Of a stretch of DNA of 64,000 nucleotides, positions 1 through 11,800 are shown one piece after another (within the stretch, counting starts at the first letter, position 1; the number at the start of each line of letters is the position of its first letter). The DNA is from Spongilla lacustris. Lineage: Eukaryota; Porifera; Demospongiae; Spongillida; Spongillidae. The notes under the pieces are model-generated. The model made no database searches. It was not told the DNA's origin and was given only the letters and a program-made list of their open reading frames with translations. Location: positions 6,699,622 through 6,763,621 of the forward strand of contig OX442425.1 of the NCBI GenBank assembly GCA_949361645.1, read 5' to 3'. A program made the position numbers and the translations under genes.

Positions 1-113
1 ACACCAATGATGTCCACACATATACCTGTACACAGTGGTACTTACATGTACATCCATATACATCAGATATTAATAATAATAATTTGGACACAAACACACA
101 CATGCATGTACAT

Positions 114-114
<1 letters not shown>

Positions 115-157
<43 letters not shown>
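115..157. repeat. CA microsatellite
   Basis: Perfect CA dinucleotide run of about 40 bases, following TACATGTA-rich sequence. The open frame through it is a low-complexity artefact. Confidence 0.95.
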
Positions 158-158
<1 letters not shown>

Positions 159-1300
159 TTGCTGTACAACCACAACAAGACACAACAATCTACCAGGAGA
201 GAGCTACCATACTACTGGAGGAGCAGAGGATCAATGAAGACCTACTAACTGCAGTACTACAAACCAAAGTATTTACTGGTCTGGCTACTTCCCCAGTCCT
301 TTGAACACAGTGACGACAGATAACAGGTGTGTGAATGGCTGTTTGGGGGCTATTGTGATGGTGGTTACATGCACTAGAGTACGCATGGTATTTTTGGACA
401 TGCTAATTTTTTTTGCATGCATTGGTGTTGAGAACACTTCCTCACTCCCCTGGAGGGGTATTGGTGGTGTCATTGGATCACCTCTCCAAATCCCCCAGAA
501 GGGGGGAGGTATCCTTTGTACACATAAAATGCATCACTTGGGTGACGGCTCCATCAGAAGTCTTTGAACATGCATGTTAAAGTACTTCTGTTTAAGGGCC
601 TGGAGAGGTACATTAACTTGTACATGTACTCTTTGTTACATGTACTATTGTCTATCTTTATAGACACCATCTAGATACTGTTACATAATCCTGTACCTAG
701 TATATGTACCCAGGACTAATTTCAAAAATGCTCTCATCTGGTGGCTACCAGATACAGGTATAAACCCTAACCCTGACTACCTACACAAAAGTTCTGGTAA
801 ATTTAATATTACTACATTTGCATATGAGGCTGTGCTTTAAAAGGCTACCATGCGCTATATTCATTTGAGTTGCATGCAACATGTTACCTACATGTACGTG
901 TGGTAACCTTAACCCTTCTATACATGTATGTAGCCAAGTCATCGTATGCCCTTCATGCAACTTTTTTGGCTGTAGGTCACTACATGTACATGCAGTGGTA
1001 GGTAGTGATTTTAGTGGTTACCTAAGTTTTGCAAAGCAACCACATCCATTGTGTGGACAAGGAAACCACAAGCCAGCCTTAAGCTGGTTTTGGCCCCTAC
1101 TGGCCTAAGAAGGGATAATGTTTCTGGGGCTATGCCAAAGCTTCATACATGTAGGTTGGCCCATGCCCATTTAGTGTTTGCATTAGTTATCACAAATAGA
1201 ATAACCTTATGGGCCCACTTCGTACATACATGTACATATATGGACACACCTCCCTTGACTACTTACATGTACATGTACATGTACTATACTGTTGGTCAGT
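158..1300. other. Region without recognisable gene
   Basis: I see no conserved protein or RNA here. The stretch is AT-rich and peppered with TACATGTA palindromes (for example around 610, 890, 985, 1145 and 1230). Short ORFs in all frames lack recognisable motifs. Confidence 0.6.
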
Positions 1301-1302
1301 TG

Positions 1303-1405
1303 GCCTTCTCCCTATACAGTGGCCTTCTCCCTATACAGTTGGCCTTCTCCCTATACTGTTGGCCTTCTCCCTATAGGTGGCCTTCTCCCTATATTGTTGG
1401 CCTTC
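1303..1405. repeat. Short tandem repeat, about 20-bp unit
   Basis: About five imperfect copies of a unit containing GGCCTTCTCCCTATA follow one another, differing mainly in the bases after CCCTATA. It has no coding signature. Confidence 0.9.
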
Positions 1406-1828
1406 CCTAAAGGTTTTCATTTTTAGTATGCACGGCATTACATGTAGTACCTTGCTCTCATTACTGTCAACAGTAAGGCTCTCAACTGTAGTACTCCAAG
1501 CCTAGCTGGCAACAAGTAGACAGGCAATAGAATAACCCTGGGCTCACCAAAAATGTACATACATGTATGGACACAAGTAGTAGCGCTGCACATCTGTTAA
1601 CATACTATGAACTTCCAGGGCACAGCTATTCCCTAGGACAACCAGCAAAACCAAGCCTAGGGGTTGTATTTGCACAAAGATGCATGGCATTGTGCATGAG
1701 ATTATTCACTGTATGTACAGACCTAGACCTTTTATCAGCACAGTCTGGCCACACAACACAATTCATAACATTGGGCCTTTGTTACTTTGTACAAACATCC
1801 AAATAAGATAGGATCAGCAGGTGTTTAT

Positions 1829-1846
1829 GTACACACACACATACAT

Positions 1847-1914
<68 letters not shown>

Positions 1915-1939
1915 GCACACACACGCACACACACACACG

Positions 1940-2011
<72 letters not shown>
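1829..2011. repeat. Long CA microsatellite
   Basis: About 180 bases of CA repeat with a few CG interruptions (CACG) near 1910-1970. ORFs on both strands here encode only TH or CV dipeptide runs and are artefacts. Confidence 0.97.
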
Positions 2012-2012
<1 letters not shown>

Positions 2013-2398
2013 CAGCTGAGGAGGAGGCAGGAATAGGCAACATCTGCCAGTATCACTTATGGTTTCCAGTCATGCATTTGCTACAGATGTTACGTGTACA
2101 AGAAGCACACCATTACATGCAAGTACTTCCTATAACACCAGGGATTTACCGCACCTACCCCCTGGTGTACACGTGGCATGTCACTTGCTGTTCTGTCAAT
2201 TAATCCAGGGTTCATAAACATGCCATTTAACTGTACATATGAAGGGAAGACTTCCTACAGTAATACTGCAGCAATGGAAGTAGAACATCATAACACAAAC
2301 TTTCATGAATCCCTCAATTGTATTTAGCCAGTCAGACACTCAATGTTTTGGCATATACAAACTGCCACCACAACCTGTACAAAAAAACCCAAATAATA

Positions 2399-2590
2399 CT
2401 TTCTCTTTTCCTCCTTCCTTCAATTTCCTTACCTCCCCTTCCATCTCCTTCCCTCCTCATCCCGTCAATTTTCCTACCTCCCCCTCCCTCCCATCATTCT
2501 CGCTCCTCCTCATCCTGTCAATTTTCCTACCTCCCCCTCCCTCCCATCATTCTCGCTCCTCCACTCTCCCTCCCTCCTCATTATCCCCAT
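2399..2590. repeat. Pyrimidine-rich tract with 53-bp tandem duplication
   Basis: A strongly C/T-biased stretch. A unit containing TGTCAATTTTCCTACCTC occurs twice, near 2456 and 2509, about 53 bp apart. Both overlapping ORFs are compositional artefacts. Confidence 0.8.
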
Positions 2591-3067
2591 GGATTCACCC
2601 CGCTGGCCCCGGCTCTCATCTTATAGCGCATGTCAAATGAAGGACTTCCGGCTGAAAGGATCGTGTGTGAAAGGAAAAAGGTAAGCTAGCTGGGTTTGTT
2701 TTTAAAAAACAAAATAAAACCATGCTTTCCAGTGTTGTAAAGTGGTTTTAAGAAGACACTTATATTGGGTTGAAGAAAAGGACGTAAGTTAACCTGTTCT
2801 CTTCTACAGTATGCAATATGTGTGTTCAGGTGTATTCTAGTAATCACTGCATTTTTATTTCAGGGAGTTCAAGTGTCAGCTTAAATTGATTTTTTGCATA
2901 CAACGCTCACTAGCTGCAGGAACAATCAGAAGGAACAGTGCATGTGCATGGATGTCACTATGGATGTAATGTAGCGTTACTGTTGTACATGTACATGTGA
3001 TCATGTTTCAAAAGATTCAACCACATGCAATGGCGTCCTAGGCTGGTTTGTTTCTCAGACACTCGAT

Positions 3068-3093
3068 ACCTCAGGATGCACTCGGATAGCTCA
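3068..3093 (+). repeat. 26-bp direct repeat, copy 1
   Basis: A 26-bp stretch starting ACCTCAGGATGCACTCGG is repeated identically at 5093-5118. The two copies bracket the Gypsy fragments at 3.2-5.05 kb, so they could be leftover terminal sequence of a retroelement or an older duplication. I cannot decide which. Confidence 0.75.
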
Positions 3094-3179
3094 CAACATC
3101 AACAACCATTCATTCATTATACTGAATCATACACGTAATCACATGCACACACATGATCCTATATATCTCTAATCACTGA

Positions 3180-3496
3180 ATGTTTCCAGACATCACAGTT
3201 CCTCCCCATTTCATACTGGTGACAGACCACCATCCCTTGTTGTCCATTCTCAACCCTGAAAAGGGATTACCAGCAGTGACAGCAGCACGGTTGCATTGGT
3301 ATATGCGGTAGGCTAGCCCTGTCTTGATATCAGGTACAAGAGTACCACTCAGCACACAAATGCTGATGCACTTTCACGTCTCCCAGTGGTGGCCAACATG
3401 CAGACGGCACAAATGGACGAGGAGGAAGGAGGGACATTCCCAACTACAAACTCTCCCGGTCGCAGTGGCAGAATTAGGAAGAACAACAACAATTAA
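3180..3496 (+). pseudogene. Ty3/Gypsy retrotransposon fragment (end of RT/RNase H)
   Basis: Two frames give the end of a Gypsy-type RNase H. In 3180-3308 the translation includes VTDHHPLLSILNPEKGLPAV followed by TAARLHWYM, the usual PEKG..P..TAARLQRW block, ending at TAG 3309-3311. In 3326-3496, in another frame, it reads DIRYKSTTQHTNADALSRLP, the hallmark NADALSRLP end of Gypsy RNase H. The pieces are separated by a stop and a frameshift, and after LSRLP the similarity fades, so this is a dead fragment. RNase H normally degrades the RNA template during reverse transcription. No flanking LTR pair was recognised. Confidence 0.88.
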
Positions 3497-3599
3497 GGGA
3501 CCTGGTGTTAGCAAGGGTGTTTCAGCCTATTCAGGAGGGATGGCCACCCAAAACTACAGAAGAGGTCCGGTTATAAAGCCATGCTTTGAGTAGAGACAT

Positions 3600-4175
3600 G
3601 AACTATACATGTACAGCAGTACAATCCTGTGAAAGGGTACAGGGAGAGGTATAGGCCTGTACCACTGTTCACGGAGGGGTACAGGCCTGCTCAGGGATAC
3701 AGGCATGTTCAAGGAGGGGTACAGGGATACAAGCCTGGACAGGGGTACAGGCCTGTACTGGTGGGGGGGGGGCGGGGGTTTACAGGACTGTACAGTGGGT
3801 ACAGGCTTGTACAGGGGTAAAGGCGTGTACATGCAGGGAGGGGTACAAGCCTGGACAGGGGTACGGGCCTGTACTGGGGTGGGTGGGGGGTACAGGACTG
3901 TACAAGGGTACAGGCTTGTACAGGGGTGCAGGCCTGTACAAGGGTAATGGCGTGTACAGGGAGGGGTAGTGGCCTGGACAGGGGTACAGGCCTGTACTTG
4001 GGGGGGGGGGGGGAGTGTACAGGACTGTACAATGGTACAGGCTTGTACAGGGGTGCAGGCCTGTACAGGGGTGCAGGTCTGTACAAAGGTAATGGCGTGT
4101 ACAGGGAGGGGTAGTGGCCTGTACAGTGGTACAGGCCTATAAAATTGTACAGGCCTGTACAATTTGGGGTACAAC
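3600..4175. repeat. GTACAGG minisatellite with palindromic units
   Basis: A degenerate tandem array of short phrases such as GGGTACAGGCCTGTAC. GTACAGGCCTGTAC is a perfect 14-bp palindrome, so the array can form many small hairpins. Larger blocks of about 110-130 bp (ending in a G-run near 3760, 3890 and 4005) also repeat. Long ORFs on the minus strand (repeating YRPVPLYRP) result from the repeat period and are not genes. Confidence 0.92.
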
Positions 4176-4300
4176 CAATTGTATTGATACATAGCAGTTG
4201 TTCATTCATGATGAACTCCACATACATATAGGTTAACCCATTGTCCTCTGTTTCATTCCATATCTCTTGTCTTTTGCTAGGCCATGTAGTAATCCCCATT

Positions 4301-5054
4301 TCAGTCTGTCCCATTCTTCTTTGCCTTCATCGTCCCCTTCACAGAGTGGTCTCTAGTGGGTACACCCTTTCCAACAACTGTTCCTTCTGCCCTTTTCTTT
4401 GCACAACACGCCCTCTCAATTTGCCCCCATTTCCTGCAAACTTTGTTTCTGAACCTGCACTGTTGAGTATCATGCGCTCCTCCACACCTGTTGCAAGCCC
4501 CTAGGCCTGACGGTCTCCCCCTTCTTGGTGGTGCTGCCACTTGATATACTTCAGTCTTGTTCCTGTTTTGTGACACTCTGCAACTGTTCTGCGCGTCCTT
4601 TCCGCTATTTCCACTGTCTCCAGCACCTTGGCAAAAGTGAGGTCTGCCTTTGTGAGGAGTCTCTTCTGTACCCCCTCGTCCCTCATACTAAAGAACACCC
4701 TGTCTCTCAGCGTCTCTGATAACGTCGCACCAAACGCACAGTTCTGCAAACTTGCTGCATACCACATATCACACTTTCTCCCTCCTTTTGTCCCGTTTGT
4801 GGAACCGTACGTTCTGCGATGACTAGAGGTTTATTCGCTACGTGTGTCGTTAAGGCTGCGACCAGTTGCTCGTACGTTCGGTCTTTCAATTTCTGGGGTG
4901 CTACGAGCGCTCGGAGCAGGCCAAATGTAATACAGGCGAGGAAAGCGTCCTTTTTCTGTTCGGCTTCCACTTTATTTGCCAGGAAGAAATGTTCTAGCCG
5001 CTCGACGTATTAACTCAACCAGTCTTCCGTTGACGCATCACACTCCCCTGCCAT
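4301..5054 (-). pseudogene. Ty3/Gypsy Gag pseudogene
   Basis: Read leftward from an ATG at about 5054 (MAGECDASTEDWLS), followed by an in-frame TAA, then YVERLEHFFLANKVEAEQKK and a Gypsy capsid-like region with TYEQLVAALTTHVANKPLVI. Frame then shifts to LRDRVFFSMRDEGVQKRLLT, and finally to a zinc knuckle CNRCGGAHDTQQCRFRN (about 4470-4510) with a degraded second knuckle. Gag coats retrotransposon RNA in the cytoplasmic particle. At least one stop and two frameshifts make it non-functional. It is oriented opposite to the RNase H fragment at 3.2 kb, so the two are probably different insertions or an inverted remnant. Confidence 0.85.
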
Positions 5055-5092
5055 CCTTCTTAGCTATCCCATGCACCCTCGTCGCCCTGTAG

Positions 5093-5118
5093 ACCTCAGG
5101 ATGCACTCGGATAGCTCA
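5093..5118 (+). repeat. 26-bp direct repeat, copy 2
   Basis: Identical to 3068-3093 (starts ACCTCAGGATGCACTCGG). It lies just beyond the 5' end of the Gag pseudogene. Confidence 0.75.
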
Positions 5119-5349
5119 GATCCAGCTACAGCTACGTGTAGGCCTACATCTCTTGTCTGAGCAGCCGGTCGAGGTAAGCAGCCTAACATCATTTCAATAC
5201 ATCGATCTGTCTTGCAGAAAACACAGACTCGAAGCTTTTAGTATTCCATGGCATGTACTAGTAGTTACCCCCGGCACGGGGCGGCACCTGGCCCACCACG
5301 CCCTCTGCTCGACTCCAGCTTTGCAAAATGCTGGCATGTCCTAGATCCT

Positions 5350-5885
5350 AGTCTCATTTTATTAACTATGGAATATCCTTGATTTTACTAAATATCTATG
5401 GCAACACATAGAAACGCCATTTAAAAATGGCGCCTTATTGCACCAAAACTGATTTACTATTTTTAAAAATGGTCCCCAAATTCTTCACGACAACATCCAC
5501 TTTTTTTCATATATTATATTATTTGGATAGTTGCAGAATTGTTTCAGAGGGTGGCAAAAGTTCTAACCCCCCTCTGTTCATTAGTTATAACTAATGGAAT
5601 ATCTTAATTAGCATGATTTTTTTCCATTTTCTGTACAAGTCTATGGAATATCATATTTTCAGAAATGGTCCCAGAATTTTGGACGATACAAGGTATAAAA
5701 TTTGAAATTTACTACATTTAAACATCATTTAGAGTAGTATTAGAGGGTGGCAAAAGTTGCAGGTCTGTTAGTTAAGTAAATAATAATCAAGTTAGTAAAA
5801 ACGCCATACATTCTCTATGGAACGTACCGCGGAATGAAATCCAAAAATTTACAAACCGCAACTTTCGTGTCCGTTGATTTCTCCA
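5350..5885. other. AT-rich spacer with a diverged internal duplication
   Basis: Two diverged blocks of about 200 bp each contain a TATGGAATATC phrase, an AAATGGTCCC phrase and AGAGGGTGGCAAAAGTT (near 5546 and 5743). No gene is recognised. It precedes the first recognised leishmanolysin exon and differs from the sequence upstream of the second gene copy. Confidence 0.5.
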
Positions 5886-5889
5886 TATG

Positions 5890-8800
5890 AGGCAATGCAG
5901 TGATGGTACCTGTACCCAGATTGGCACAAAAGGAGCAGGAGTGGCTAACTCTGACTATGTATTTTATGTGTCTGCCTCCGACACTTCTCCATGTGATACT
6001 GGGAGTGCTAGTGCTGAATCATCAGTTATAGCCTTTGCCACCTACTGCCAAACTGAATCATCTCTTGATAGGTAAAGAGTGAAGTATGTAGTCCAGCCCA
6101 GAGCATGAAGCCAACTTGGGAGACTGATTTTGTGGCTTGACAATGGGGGGGGGGGGGGGGGGAGAGTGAAGGAGAGGGTATTTCCCACTTAGACCACCAC
6201 CTTATTAGCTGATATACCCACAATATATTAATAATATCATTCTCCTTTTTAGGCCTATAGCTGGTAACATCAACTTCTGTCCTACTGCATTCAAATCCGC
6301 AAGTGATGAAGACATTTTGTCTGTAGCCAAACATGAAGCACAACATGCTCTGGTGGGCTCTAATTAGAGTAATTAAGAATTGTGCAATGTGTATAGTGTT
6401 TATGGTTCACCATACCATGTGGTGCTGACACAACACACACATACAGGGACACACAGGGAAGTCACCATACATGACTATTGTGCATATGATGTGGCATTAC
6501 AATAGTAGTGCATGTGGAAGAAGATGTAGTAATTCTAATAGGTGGCTCATATGACTTTAACTATGATAATGAAAGAAATGTGGACATATGTGTGTTGTGC
6601 ATGCATGTATAAGTAGGGGAAAAAAACAATTAGAAAATTGATAACTTGAGGTAGTAGGTAGATATAACAGGATGTGGCTGTGATAGTTGCAAGGTAATCA
6701 TTGAAATGTACAACTTAGAGTATCTAGGTGGTGTGCATGCATGTAATACTATGCATTATAGACCCATGGTAGCTGTTCCTGTGGAGGATTTGCATGGATT
6801 TTGCTTGACAGTTGGCATATTCCAGTCAAGATATGGTTAACACCGCGTCCGTGAAATTCGAATGTTTTTTTGGCCTATTTTGTCGAACTCACTTTTTGGA
6901 AAATTAGTCGGAAGGGTTCCAATAGCCACAAATAGCGGTGTACCTAGTAGTTCAACTCCATACACGATGTTTGGAGCTACTTTCAGCCTTGTAACCACTT
7001 CCGCCGAGGATCTGCGTTTGTTTAGAGTCGAGAGGGTAAGACTGTTACCGGAAAAGGGACACTTTTTTCTGACAAGGTTTCGGAATTTAAAAACAACATA
7101 GACATGCTCAACTGGATCGGATAGGTAGCGCTTGAACAAATTCTGGCAATAGCCTCGTAGAAACAAGCAATAAAACTTATTTGGCTCTCGTCTCCGGACC
7201 TAAACGCCTAATTTTGGCCATAGGTAATGTAATTTTACGTGTTTTTGACGTCACGCGAGTCTGAGTTACAATACGTCACTACGATAAGTTACTATAAATA
7301 TGCACCACGTGAGACAAAACACCGCCCTTTTTCCTCAGTTGTTCGTTCCCGTCCGGTTATTTGATTATCTCGTACCCAGATATAAATCAACTACACTGAT
7401 CTATGTAAGTCCTCGAACGAGGGGAATAACTGTAAGTGAGTTTTGTACAAGAACTAAGCTAACTGCCGACACAGTATCCATTGTGGCCTCCTATTCGTAC
7501 CAAATGACATTTAAAATCGTATCTAAAGCGGCTCTTAATTGTCTAGAAAAAAAGTGTCCCCAGCAGCGCTTCGTAACCGAAAAACATCAAACCGCGTCAC
7601 TTTGAACACATACAGGTCCGTGTCCATGATAGATATAAGGCAGACAACAACGCCAAATGTATTGGCGATAGTTGAACTGTATAAAAAATATGCTTTTCCA
7701 GACCAGTGAGGCGTTCCGACTAATTTTTAAAAAGTTGAGTTCGACCAAAAAACATTCGAATTTCACGGACGCGGTGTTAATATACACAAATGATGGGTAA
7801 TGCTTGTGTTGCGGAGCTCAAAATGCAGGTTGTACATGAGCTTGCTTAGTTGGGATGGGTTCTGAGGTAATTTAATGGCCTGGGACTAAACAAGTATAGT
7901 TGTCATGTGATTCTTAATGTACTGCCTTCCTGTTAATAAGCCTTGGCACCAAAAACATTAAAAATTTATGCTGGACCATGCATGCACAGCAGAGATCAGG
8001 AAGCATATTTAAAAAATGCATAACTTTAAAACTTTTGCATTGGAAATTCAAAATCCTGCTTGTATATTCTTTGTAAGGAGTGAGTTTCATGTTTTTGCTA
8101 TAGATATGTGCATCTAGTACAGCCATACTCTATGAGTACATCTCTAATGCAGTAAATACAACTTACTCCTCACAATAATCTGATAGTGCACAATTGAGTC
8201 AACAAATGACAGAGGTACAAAAAGGATAACGAACAGACGTCACACCAGTCCAATACAAACAAGATCCCACTGCCAAGCAAAAGAGGGTAGCCATTTTTAC
8301 GCCACCCAATCTTAGAGAGAAATTTAATTGTTTCATTCTCATTTTTTTTTTGCACATGGGTTCTGTAATATCTTAACTCTAGCCGGCACGCGTACACGTG
8401 TCGCGGCAGGGCCGCGACAGCCCACACGGAAGGTCAGCCACCGAGGTACAAAATGTCTCCCTCAACACATGCACAACATACAATATAAAGACCGCACATG
8501 ACGTCACGACACACCAACATAAAACATCCAATGGGAATAGGCCACGTGTGACCCTTGTGGTTGACCTCTTCTAGAAGTATCCGTCACGGGCGTGGTCAGG
8601 ATACACCACATTCCTCCCCACTTAATTTTCGATCCTCTCTCTCCTCATGGCTGCAGGACGTTCTCCTCTCCCCGGTGGCAGCCCGACGTTCTCCTCTCCC
8701 TGGTGGCAACAGGACTTTCTCCTCTCCCTGGTGGCAGCAGGACGTTCTCCTCTCCCTGGTGGCAACAGGACTTTCTCCTCTCCCTGGTGGCAGCAGGACG

Positions 8801-11800
8801 TTCTCCTCTCCCCGGTGGCAGCAGGACTTTCTCCTCTCCCCGGTGGCAGCAGGACGTTCTCCTCTCCCCGGTGGCAGCAGGACTTTCTCCTCTCCCCGGT
8901 GGCAGCAGGACTTTCTCCTCTCCCCGGTAGCAGCAGGACGTTCTCCTCTCCCCGGTGGCAGCAGGACTTTCTCCTCTCCCCGGTAGCAGCAGGACGTTCT
9001 CCTCTCCCCGGTGGCAGCAGGACTTTCTCCTCTCCCCGGTGGCAGCAGGACGTTCTCCTCTCCCCGGTGGCAGCAGGACTTTCTCCTCTCCCCGGTGGCA
9101 GCAGGACTTTCTCCTCTCCCCGGTAGCAGCAGGACGTTCTCCTCTCCCCGGTGGCAGCAGGACTTTCTCCTCTCCCCGGTGGCAGCAGGACTTTCAGAAC
9201 TCTCTCCTCCCCGGTAGCAGAGACCCTTTCTCTCTTCCGGGCGGTAGAGATTACAGACTGGGGCCATCCCGTGGCTAACAGTGGCCTCCACTCCCTCAGT
9301 CGCGACGAGCATAATCTGGGGCCTTCACCGTGGCTTTCACGCCTCCACTCCCTCAGACCCGTTCATCCCCGGCGGTAGGAGTCCTTCTCCCTTGCTGCGC
9401 AGCAGTCTCCTCTCTCCCCCAGGCGCGGTAGAGTCTCCTCACTTCACGGTGCGGTAGAGACTCTTCTCTTTCCCCCGTGCACGTGGCCGCCGGACTCTCC
9501 TCGTTTCTCCACAACGGCAGTAGGCCTCTTCCTGGGGTGGTGCCTGGTGAGACACTTGTCCTCCCCGGCGGCAGGCGTTCTGTCCTCCCCGGCAGCAGGC
9601 GTTCTGTCCTCCCCGGCTGCAGGTACTCTTTCTATCTCTCGGTGGTAGACTAACCTTTCTCCCGCAGCACCAGTAGCCCTCTCTGTTGGGCAGCGCCTGG
9701 TGAGACACTTGTCCTCCCCTCGAAGAGCTGGGGTCCTACCCTCCTCTCTCCAAAGGGCTTCCTCCTGTGGTGGACGTGGGGCTGCGACCTCTACTGCTTT
9801 TACCCTCGTCGCCAAAGTAATATCTTAACTCTAGCCGGCACGCGTACACGTGTCGCGGCAGGGCCGCGACAGCCCACACGGAAGGTCAGCCACCGAGGTA
9901 CAAAATGTCTCCCTCAACACATGCACAACATACAATATAAAGACCGCACATGACGTCACGACACACCAACATAAAACATCCAATGGGAATAGGCCACGTG
10001 TGACCCTTGTGGTTGACCTCTTCTAGAAGTATCCGTCACGGGCGTGGTCAGGATACACCACAGGTTCAGGGATTGATGCAACTATAAATTACAGACATAC
10101 ATTCAGCAAGTTGAAGATAAATTATATGTAATTCTAGGTCAACGTACGATCATAGCATCTATGCAACTGATATTAGATCTTGCTTTATATATATGGTCTC
10201 GTTTCATTGCCACCCAATCCTGCACTTAAGAAAAATATATAATTACTGGTGACATGCACTAAAACAAATATGGCAGGTTTTTGTTTTAATTTCTCATAAT
10301 AACTTATTAGATGTCCCATGATTAGATTGTAACTGCCACCACCCAAATTTATGGCTACACTGTACATGCATATTTTCCACACCAGGGATTTTCCAGTGCA
10401 CTCTTCCCCTTCTGGAGGGATAGGAATGGTGTACCACGAACAGCTAGAGATTCCACATATAATCTTCCTCCACTTGAAAATGGGTAAGCTGATGATACAA
10501 GGTGTGTATGTGTGTGCATGTGTGTGTGTGTGTGTGCATGTGTGTGTGTGTGCATGTGTGTGTGCATGTGTGTGTGCATGTGTGTGTGCATGTGTGTGTG
10601 CATGTGTGTGTGCATGTGTGTGTTTGTGTTGTCACCATAATAAGTTGTCAGGTTATAAGTAGTGGGGCAATACAAATACAATGCGCATTGCACATCATGT
10701 CAATTACAACACAAGCTTACTCCTATAACTGGCCGCATACAAGTCTTACCATTAAAAAAAAGTGGTCCAGTAAAATTTGACCCTGCATGGTCTTGTGTGT
10801 AAGCTTTTAAAAAACATTATCTTCAGCCTGCATGAGTTTATGTATGCATTGCATCCCTTCCAGTGCATTCCAGTGCAGCAGTTCTACAGTGCTGCCAAAG
10901 ACCTACACTAACTGGGCTGTGAGAACAGGGACAATCAGCCACTCAGTGAACCTCCTCGTTACACCAGCTGTGGTGGTATGTTGGACTATGGGTATATTTA
11001 ACCATCACATATATCAGGGAATAATTTAACCGGATTCGCATCGCATTTTGCGAAGCAGTTTTTATTAGATGCGAAACAACTTCAAAACAATGTCGCAGAA
11101 AACTGCGATGCAATCTATCCGTGTTTGCAGGCACGTTGCTCAGTGTAAATGCTACGCGAAGAGAGTGCATTTATGGTACAAAAGAAGTCCAATCAGAAAG
11201 CTAACGCAGGGTTGCCGAAAGTCAGGCCGGGGTCCGGCCTGTGACCGGCCGGCCTGACAGCCCCGGCCTGCCAGGCCGGCCTGCCAGGTCGGATAAATTG
11301 ATGTTATTAAACAATATATTAAAAATTCATGGCTAACCACAATACGTTATGATATTATTAAACAATTTATTAAAAATTCATACATCTTCAGCTCCATCCG
11401 AGCGGGTGTTTTCGCGAGCTAAGCTGATTCAACAGCGCCAGAGATGGAACCTACTCCCTCAACGTTTGGAGGCGTGTGTCATGCTGAAGCACAATGCATG
11501 GTTAATTACAAGTCTTTAGATAGCAAGCGCGCGTTTGCATCACTGCATGTTATGTATCTCAGACTATCTGTAGGAGTAATCAAATCGCTTCAAATTCGGT
11601 TTGTAGGTAGAGAGGTCCTATATCTTTCGATTTGTTCTGTTTGTTAATTTTTATGCCATCCATTACGGAGATATAGTTGAACAAACTACGTACGTGCACA
11701 TTTTCCCGCTCGATTCGCGCCGATGATTTGGGCAAATCGCGTCCCGCTCAAAGTATGGGAGGTGGTGATTATATCATTGCCGCGTATCGAGCGGGAAAAA

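Larger units (their letters stand above)
8364..10062 (-). mobile_element. Small non-autonomous LTR retrotransposon (TRIM-like)
   Basis: Two near-identical LTRs of about 247 bp (8364-8610, 9817-10062) with TG..CA ends and a 5-bp target duplication GGTTC. Orientation is minus: beside the right LTR the complementary strand reads TTGGCGACGAGGGTAA, a primer-binding-site-like start resembling the PBS/leader of metazoan Gypsy elements, and beside the left LTR it reads AAGTGGGGAGGAA, a polypurine tract. The LTR contains TGACGTCA and a TATA-like CTTTATATTG on the minus strand. There is no RT or integrase, so it would depend on an autonomous partner. The interior is mostly a 28-bp minisatellite. The second leishmanolysin copy has the uninterrupted site near 18396 (GCACAAGGATTCACC). 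Confidence 0.92.

Noticed and set aside
763..780. TAACCCTAACCCTGAC as a telomere-like repeat
   Set aside because: Only two hexamer-like units, expected by chance and not in an array.
1782..2203. ORFs of TH and CV repeats around the CA tract (also at 10.5, 30.4, 36.4 and 37.9 kb)
   Set aside because: Dinucleotide repeats lack stop codons in some frames; no coding evidence.
3554..4314. Minus-strand ORFs of 201-212 aa rich in YRPVPLY
   Set aside because: Products of the GTACAGG minisatellite.
8555..9312. Long ORFs on both strands (up to 238 aa) over the LTR interior
   Set aside because: All frames cycle through the same 28-bp repeat; no start context, domain or non-repeat coding sequence supports a gene.
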